In this document: piece by piece, positions 58,245-64,000 of the stretch
How the letters are laid out: each line of letters begins with the position of its first letter
How positions within the stretch are numbered: the first letter of the stretch is position 1
NCBI GenBank assembly: GCA_020744225.1
Contig: JAGMWG010000003.1
Span: forward strand, 310,001-374,000
DNA: 64,000 bases
Origin: Paraphoma chrysanthemicola
Lineage: Eukaryota; Ascomycota; Dothideomycetes; Pleosporales; Phaeosphaeriaceae
Direction of reading: 5' to 3'
Made by a program: the position numbers and the translations under genes
The notes under the pieces: generated by a model
The model's input: only the letters and a program-made list of their open reading frames with translations
The model's database searches: none
What the model was told of the DNA's origin: nothing

Positions 58245-59197
58245 ATTGCTGCGGGGGAATGGTTCGTACTGGGTTCCGGCTTCCGAGTAAGCTAGACTGA
58301 CCGATTCGCAGAACGGGGAAGGCGGTCCTGTTGTGTTACTTGCTTACGTTAGACTGATGAAGTTGATCCTTGGCAGAGGATGAAAAAGAATCTGGTCGTA
58401 GTTCAGAGCCTTGGTAGAGCATTGAGTGCGAGCGCCTTTGGCGTGACGTCCCTTCAGCATGCGGATCTGATTCAACATCAGCATGTAGAGCCATACTTAT
58501 CGATCAATGTTATCAGTAACTTCGTTTTCACTTCGCCTTTGAGGGCGAATTGCATTGCATATTGGCAGTCAGAGGAAGCAGAGCTTAACCTCCATGCCTC
58601 CTCCAGATGTACTAAACAAGTCTTGCTACAAGTCCCTGATTATTTTCAATCACACTAGCAGACCCGCGTAACACTAATGACGATGAATCTAAGTTTGAGG
58701 CATATAGCGTACTATATCGAGCGATACGCTGCCACTAAATTGACGCCCACGCTAAACCAAGTGTCATTACACGCGCGATGCCTGCGCCCATTCCTTACCC
58801 TACGACGAGCACCTTGCCATCTATCCAAGTCAGCCGAAGCATACTTTTTTGGCAATGAAAACGGCACGTAGACGGAAAGTTCATCCTCATAATTAGTCGC
58901 TTGAAAGCTGTTCCCAATGTGGGGAGTGATAAGTGCAACACTGTAGGTTCCACGTGAAGATGCGGCATTCTTGGAGCGAGCAAGATAACTGGAAACTGCA
59001 TAACTAGGCTGCATCAACAGCAGGTTTCCCCCAGACAAGCTAGACGCACGCATCTGTAAGTAGTGTCCATATCTACACCAAGTGGAATTCCTTCAACCAA
59101 GCCAGTAGAGTGCATTCGTATCTTGACTTAGTTGTTTGGCTCATATTGTACCGCGTAACGTAGCTTGCTGGCTTTCCTAGCCTCCGTTCAACTAATA
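58245..59197. other. Intergenic, 950 bp
   Basis: 3' flanks of the small gene and the minus-strand kinase-like gene. Nothing else is supported. Confidence 0.5.
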
Positions 59198-61096
59198 TCA
59201 TATTTCCAGGTCGAAGGGCCAGATCTCTCTGAGATCATTTTCATCTTTGATTGGCTCGTCATCGTCCGGAGTCTCGTTTCCTAATACTTCCTGGAGCATT
59301 CCCATGAATAGTTCCTGATGCGCCGCCTTTGTTGCTTCCCAGTCCTCAGAGGGAACCCAGCCGTCAGACGCAGTATTGAGCAGACTTGACAGGCTATGCT
59401 TGAGCTGCTGGGCCGCTTCGAACTGCTTATAATCCTTCTGGTGATGCACAAGTTCATTAGGGTCGGGTAGAAGATATGGACATGGCCCTGCCAGGCCAAG
59501 TTCATTCCAGTGTAGCGACGTTTGAATAAGCTCCTCGCGGAAGGCTACAGCCCCGTCCTCCCAGGTCCTATAGCAATAGCGAAACGGTCGGAACAAGGTT
59601 TCATCAATTGACCTAGCAGTAGCCAGCTTTGGGGCCAATAGTCGAACACAGGCATCGAACGCTTTGGCGCACGCTTCGCTTTTCGGCTCGATACGATTTT
59701 CATCCAACGGATCTGGAAAGGGCTGTGCAAAATCTGGTACCTCATCTGCATACCAGAACGCTGGTTCGATGCTGGATGACTGCCAATCGATTATAGCTGA
59801 GACAACGGTGGGATCTTCTGCCGATACGAAAATGTTCCTTTTGTGTAGATCGGGGTGGAACATCACAGGAACAGCTGCATTTTGAATACGAGGGTCCATG
59901 GCCATTTTGCCGAGAACTGCACGACCGTGCTCAAGTAGTTGGCGATGTGTTTGGACGGATCCGCGGTAACGTGGCCGTTGTGGATACGTGTCAGCTGGTG
60001 GAAGTCTGGTAATTCCAGTGTCTATGAGCCCGCCACAATATGCAGCAAAATCACGCCCTGGAATCTTTATTTAGTCGTCTGCTAACATTCAGGCGCGTGA
60101 ACCAACTCACAGGGTCCCTGATTGAGATCAACATCGTGAGAGTATCTGGGCTGTCCAATGTTGCAGTCCCAAAACATGGCCCCACAATGAGGACCAATGG
60201 AAAAATCCTGGTCGAATGGTACTTTCTGAGTAGCGATGTACGGGGTATTCGCAAAGTACAAACTACCATAAGCCGGGAAGTCGAGGTCGACAAGCTCCTT
60301 CAACTTTTGGGATATTGACTGTATGCACCTGATCTGATCGCCGATGCCCATAGTTGGCCATCTCTCGTGCAGAGAAATCCCTGGCGCGTGTTCCATGAGA
60401 ATGTATTCGCTACCAATGGCATTTGAAGCATCATCGCTCCAATCCAGTATCCTTGGAATAGGGATGCTGGTTTTCGCTTGTACTAGAGGAAGCAGAACGG
60501 TCAGTCAATCAAACGTTCTCGTTATACCAACTTGTTCCAACACCTACGAAAATGAATTGTCGCAACCTCGGAACTAGTGATCAGCCTCTGCGGCCCTGCC
60601 ACCGGGAACGGCAGTCTTGCAACAACACGTTTTGCGTTGTCCGTGTGAAATATGAAAACTCGATTGAAGCCACCTTCCTTTTTACTGTACGAAGTAATAG
60701 AATTGGCACCGGGACAGATTTCGATGACCTTGCGACGTAGTGCATCGAAATCGAATGAAATTTTGCGTGACTCCCGCTGTAGGGCATCTCGACGGAGCCA
60801 TCGACCACTTGTGTAGTTGAAGGGATCAGGGCCTGCGGTCGCTTTAGCAATGAAATCCTTCAACAGGAGGAAGAGAGCAGCGTGAAAAGCTTACTTTCTC
60901 CAGTTGGATTAATCTTCTCCATAGAAGAGAAGAAATTCACGCGAGTAGGACATAACCCGTTCGAGATTGAGGGTTGAGTTGGGGCTAGAGCGTCCGTGCA
61001 ACGCAACAGTGCAGAGGTTCTGTTCGTGGATATGTACTGCGTGTAAGGAAGAAGTGACACAGATTGGTGTGCCTTGCTTGAGACCGCACGATGCAT
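59198..61096 (-). CDS. APH-fold kinase-like mitochondrial protein (AIM9-like)
   Basis: Exons 61096-60941, 60857-60548, 60482-60111 and 60057-59198 give 565 aa, all in phase. The N terminus MHRAVSSKAHQSVSLLPYTQ is rich in Ser, basic and hydroxylated residues, as in mitochondrial targeting sequences. Next comes the family signature DPFNYTSGRWL seen in AIM9 proteins. The phosphotransferase fold shows VVARLPFPVAGP (N lobe), SEYILMEHAPGISLHERW (hinge), VMFHPDLHKRNIFV (catalytic loop, HxDxxxxN) and AIIDWQSSSIEPAF (metal-binding Asp). The C-terminal helices end in an acidic tail. AIM9-type proteins affect mitochondrial inheritance; the substrate is unknown. The first splice site is my least certain choice. 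Confidence 0.85.
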
Positions 61097-62649
61097 GAGG
61101 GCTCTGACTTTGAAGTCGAAGAGCAAGATAGGTTGATTTGAGCGCAGTGGATGTACTGCAAAAAGGGCCGACGTGTTGGAGGAGAAACGCGTGCAGTCTG
61201 TTTTGGCGCCCAGTCGGATCAGCCCGTGCCCCGCCCGACTTGGACTGTGCGCACAAGCTCATTTCTGACTTGCTATCCAGTTTTCCGCGCCCCATACTCC
61301 TGGTCAACTTAAAGCTCAATTCCAGCGCTAACTTTAACGACGGTCTGTCTATCGGCGGCCACCTTTCACTATGATTGGACACATCCTCCGTAAGCAACGA
61401 TTTCACCCTTGATAATTGAGTCGCGCGCTTAGAGCATGTGCGGATGTCAACTTCATGACCAAAATGGCGCGCGCGCCAACAACGTACCGATTGGTCCCAG
61501 GATGTACATGGCTTTGTTATGACGGCAAACTGTTCCAAAGAAATAAGAAACTATCTGAGCTCAGCGCTGCAGCAGGATCGTCCGCCTCACCAAAGCGCAA
61601 TTGCAACGTCGTTGAAAGACGCCCTCATCGCCGTTATATGCACTGCACCTTGTTTAAGCACCACGCTTCCTCGCGTGCTCTTTTGCGCTTGCGGCAGTCA
61701 GACGAATGGAATGGCGCATCGCGACCCTGCGCAGAAACGAGCTTTCGCATAGAGAACAGCGAGTCGTCAATGGCGCTTCTAGTTTCCTCGCCAAATGTAA
61801 TGTAACGTTCGGCCCTACGTAAAGAGATGCTCTTCTCCGTATGCGGTGAGATGCCGTTGACACAACTAACACAATAAAGACCATCATAAATTCAAAGAAT
61901 ATATATCATTAAAATAACTGGTTTAAGCTATAAAGTCTATAACGGGCCCTTGGGGCTTTTCGCAATGCCATTCAATACGGACGTGCATGACAGCTCCCTG
62001 TCAACGTCACCAAGGTGTTCATCGCTTGCAAAATCGCACTCTGCTGGAGGCTGACCACATGTCGGCTTACTACGCCACGATGAGGGCTGTGCAATCAGCC
62101 CACCCTGCCTCGAACTAAGCTTCCTCACGAAACAAAAAGTATGGCGAGCGATTACAAGACTAACTCATAACACGTACCGCGCAGTCTCGATCTCGAATGC
62201 AATTTTTCAGCATAACCCATCGTCCTATTTCCCTGTGTGATCTCGCTAGGATTTCATCATCAACTTCAAGCAAAATATGCACTAATATGACCGACAAGGC
62301 TGTCCAATGCGCCACCGCCTCAGGCTTGACCTGGCGCAATATCTTCCACTTCCGGCGCATCTCACCATTCCATGAAAACTTGACCATGATGAGTAACGCA
62401 CCAATAGGATGGAATTCGGCTCGCTTGAGTGTATATGCGTGCCTCTAGATGCCTTACACAGCCTCCCACCAGTATGGCCTTTTCATATAAGATTTCGCAA
62501 GCTCGCACTTTGCGCTCTCGGCTTCATACAAACCATCAAACCAAGCTTTCAATCTTATTATACGTCGGATATCAAACATCATGGAGCGATGGAAAGGTAT
62601 CATGCGCCAGTTCCGTAAAAGAGATACCCTTTACGTTTAGGCAGACGCT
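61097..62649. other. Intergenic, 1.55 kb
   Basis: Includes an A+T-rich tract at about 61,870-61,945. Frames here show no domain. The region should contain both divergent promoters. Confidence 0.45.
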
Positions 62650-63969
62650 ATGCCAAACCCTCCATCAAACCCGCAACAAAGCGAATATGGTCATGTTGGC
62701 CAGGTTCCCTCTCGGGTAGACTCATACCTACGTCCGAGTCCATCAGTGGAGCCACCTCGGATCGACCGATTCCTCATGTACGGTTCGCCCGCTCCGCTTG
62801 GCACTTTCGGAGACCCAGCAACTATTGCGCTGCAGCAGATGCCAGCAATATTCAGGGGCCCAGCAGCTACTGTACTGCAGCAGATGCCAATGATGCTGGA
62901 AAATGGAAACTCGAGCGTACTACCATTAGTTTCTACTGCTGCAGGTAACTCATCTCCTGCAGCACATAATGTCGTCAGAACATTAGATATGAGATGTGGT
63001 CGAACTACGCTAATATGCACAATGTAGGGAACGCAGAAAGTGTCACACCTGACGAAAGCTGGAGACCTACATTCTTACCTGACAGCACAATTCCCCAACC
63101 ACCAACGGATGTCGTTAGCGAGGTAGAGATGACACGTCATGGCACTACACAAGCCTCAACCGAGGCCTTAGACCAGGTAGAGATTACTCCACCAGTGCGA
63201 CATCGTACGCCACCTCCAGCCATTATCATCGAGCCGGAAGCAATGATTCAAACTCCTCGTCAAGCTCCTCCAGTCAATAATGCAACGTGGATATCAACGC
63301 CCGAGGTCTCTAGTCTGGTCCTCCACTGAGTCAAAAGCCCATGGCTTCGCCAGCAGCTGTGTCTACGGACTTCTCAGCACAGTCTTCGCCAGTCCAGAAA
63401 GCGATGCACACAGCTTTTTGGGGTCCTAGTACAGACGCCTCGGGCCTGGCTCCGCCTGTGATTGAAAATCCAATGTCGACACCATTATCAAGAACGTCCG
63501 CAGAAGTAGTTAGGGATCAGGTTCGAACGATCAAAGCTGCTACAACTACGAAAGGGGGGATAATTGCACATGGTGCATACGATGTTTTGCGTCCGACATG
63601 TTCTCTCAATCTGGTATGCTACCGCGGAGGCTCTGAAGGCTGTATAACCCGCCAAGTACAGACAGTTCTAGCCTCGCGATTTTCATCCGAAGAAGCCTTC
63701 CAAACCACAGTCGCGAAGAATCCACAGCTCATCGCATCACATGAAGCGTTCTTCTGCGAGCTACGCCACCTATATCGGGACATGTCGGGGTTTTGGCGAC
63801 GATGTCTTTCGCTCAAAACTCTGAGGGGTTTGCGCATTCTTGCCGTGCGTTAAATTGAGCCCAAACGTCATATGATGTAACATAGTGCTAACTCAAAGCT
63901 CAGTTCTCACCGGAACGTCGCCCCGTTCCTGTTCCCCTCGACGACTTTGTCCTACAGGAAGTGTACTAG
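62650..63969 (+). CDS. Proline-rich hypothetical protein, 378 aa
   Basis: My model: 62650-62944, 63028-63272, 63314-63844 and 63904-63969. The first intron (83 nt) and the last (59 nt, branch-like GCTAAC) fit well; the middle one (41 nt, GTCAAT donor) is weaker. The N-terminal two thirds are Pro/Ser/Thr-rich and probably disordered, with a repeated LQQMP motif (ALQQMPAIFRGPAATVLQQMP). The C-terminal ~130 residues are more ordered (GAYDVLRPTCSLNLVCYRGG, ASRFSSEEAFQTTVAKNPQL, then FCELRHLYRDMSGFWRRCLS) and end with a spliced tail FSPERRPVPVPLDDFVLQEV. There is no signal peptide. The family is not recognised; the layout suggests a regulatory or scaffold protein. Confidence 0.55.
62806..62893 (+). 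repeat. Imperfect direct repeat in coding sequence
   Basis: About 50-bp units share the core CTGCAGCAGATGCCA, encoding the doubled LQQMP motif of the proline-rich protein. Confidence 0.6.
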
Positions 63970-64000
63970 GCCTGCAAGCATCCCGACAGTATCACCAGCA

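Noticed and set aside
61870..61945. A+T-rich tract as a possible transposon remnant
   Set aside because: No inverted or direct repeat ends and no similarity to the MITE at 14.8 kb that I can see.
1..64000. CRISPR array, phage, plasmid or bacterial operon features
   Set aside because: No regular spacer-repeat pattern; pervasive spliceosomal introns show this is eukaryotic nuclear DNA.

Overview
This is a nuclear segment of a filamentous ascomycete. Nearly every gene carries short GT-AG introns (about 41-90 nt) that restore the reading frame exactly. The gene content is typical of that group: Zn(II)2Cys6 regulator, HET protein, pectin lyase, MFS permeases and BTB paralogs. A Dothideomycete is my best guess, as an inference from general style only. 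There are no rRNA genes, no convincing tRNA genes and no CRISPR arrays.

Layout. 0.6-2.8 kb: two tandem F-box/2EXR-like paralogs. 3.2-5.06 kb (-): secreted rhamnogalacturonan lyase with three CreA-type motifs upstream. 5.8-8.2 kb (-): DUR3-like urea/H+ symporter with a GATA-rich upstream region. 9.7-11.6 kb (-): AtuA-like protein. 11.9-13.9 kb (-): DHA1-type MFS transporter. 14.8-15.2 kb: a 424-bp MITE with 105-bp terminal inverted repeats and a TA target duplication. 15.3-16.6 kb and 23.5-24.6 kb (-): two DUF7587-like paralogs, each broken in frame at a different place, flanking a HET-domain gene (17.9-20.3 kb) and an ACS-family MFS permease (21.5-23.2 kb). 25.6-27.8 kb: a tandem pair of secreted 12-cysteine proteins, one damaged. 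28.4-29.1 kb: RING-H2 membrane protein. 30.0-32.5 kb: transcription factor with two consecutive Zn2Cys6 clusters. 34.1-42.3 kb (-): a giant BEACH/WD40 protein. 43.2-45.2 kb: subtilisin-like vacuolar protease. 46.6-56.7 kb (-): at least five BTB-domain copies in different states of decay, surrounding a roughly 1,060-residue glycine-rich protein of unknown function. 57.9-58.2 kb: small hypothetical protein. 59.2-61.1 kb (-): AIM9-like APH-fold mitochondrial kinase-like protein. 62.65-63.97 kb: proline-rich hypothetical protein.

How it fits together. The window mixes housekeeping genes (BEACH protein, vacuolar protease, AIM9-like) and nutrient scavenging (pectin lyase, urea transporter, ACS permease) with accessory stretches at 13.9-28 kb and 45-57 kb. 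The accessory stretches are rich in lineage-specific paralogs, broken genes and a non-autonomous transposon. No physically linked multi-gene 'system' is obvious. The most novel-looking items are the glycine-rich protein at 48.6-52.2 kb, the paired 12-cysteine secreted proteins, the double zinc-cluster regulator, and the parallel decay of the DUF7587-like and BTB families.
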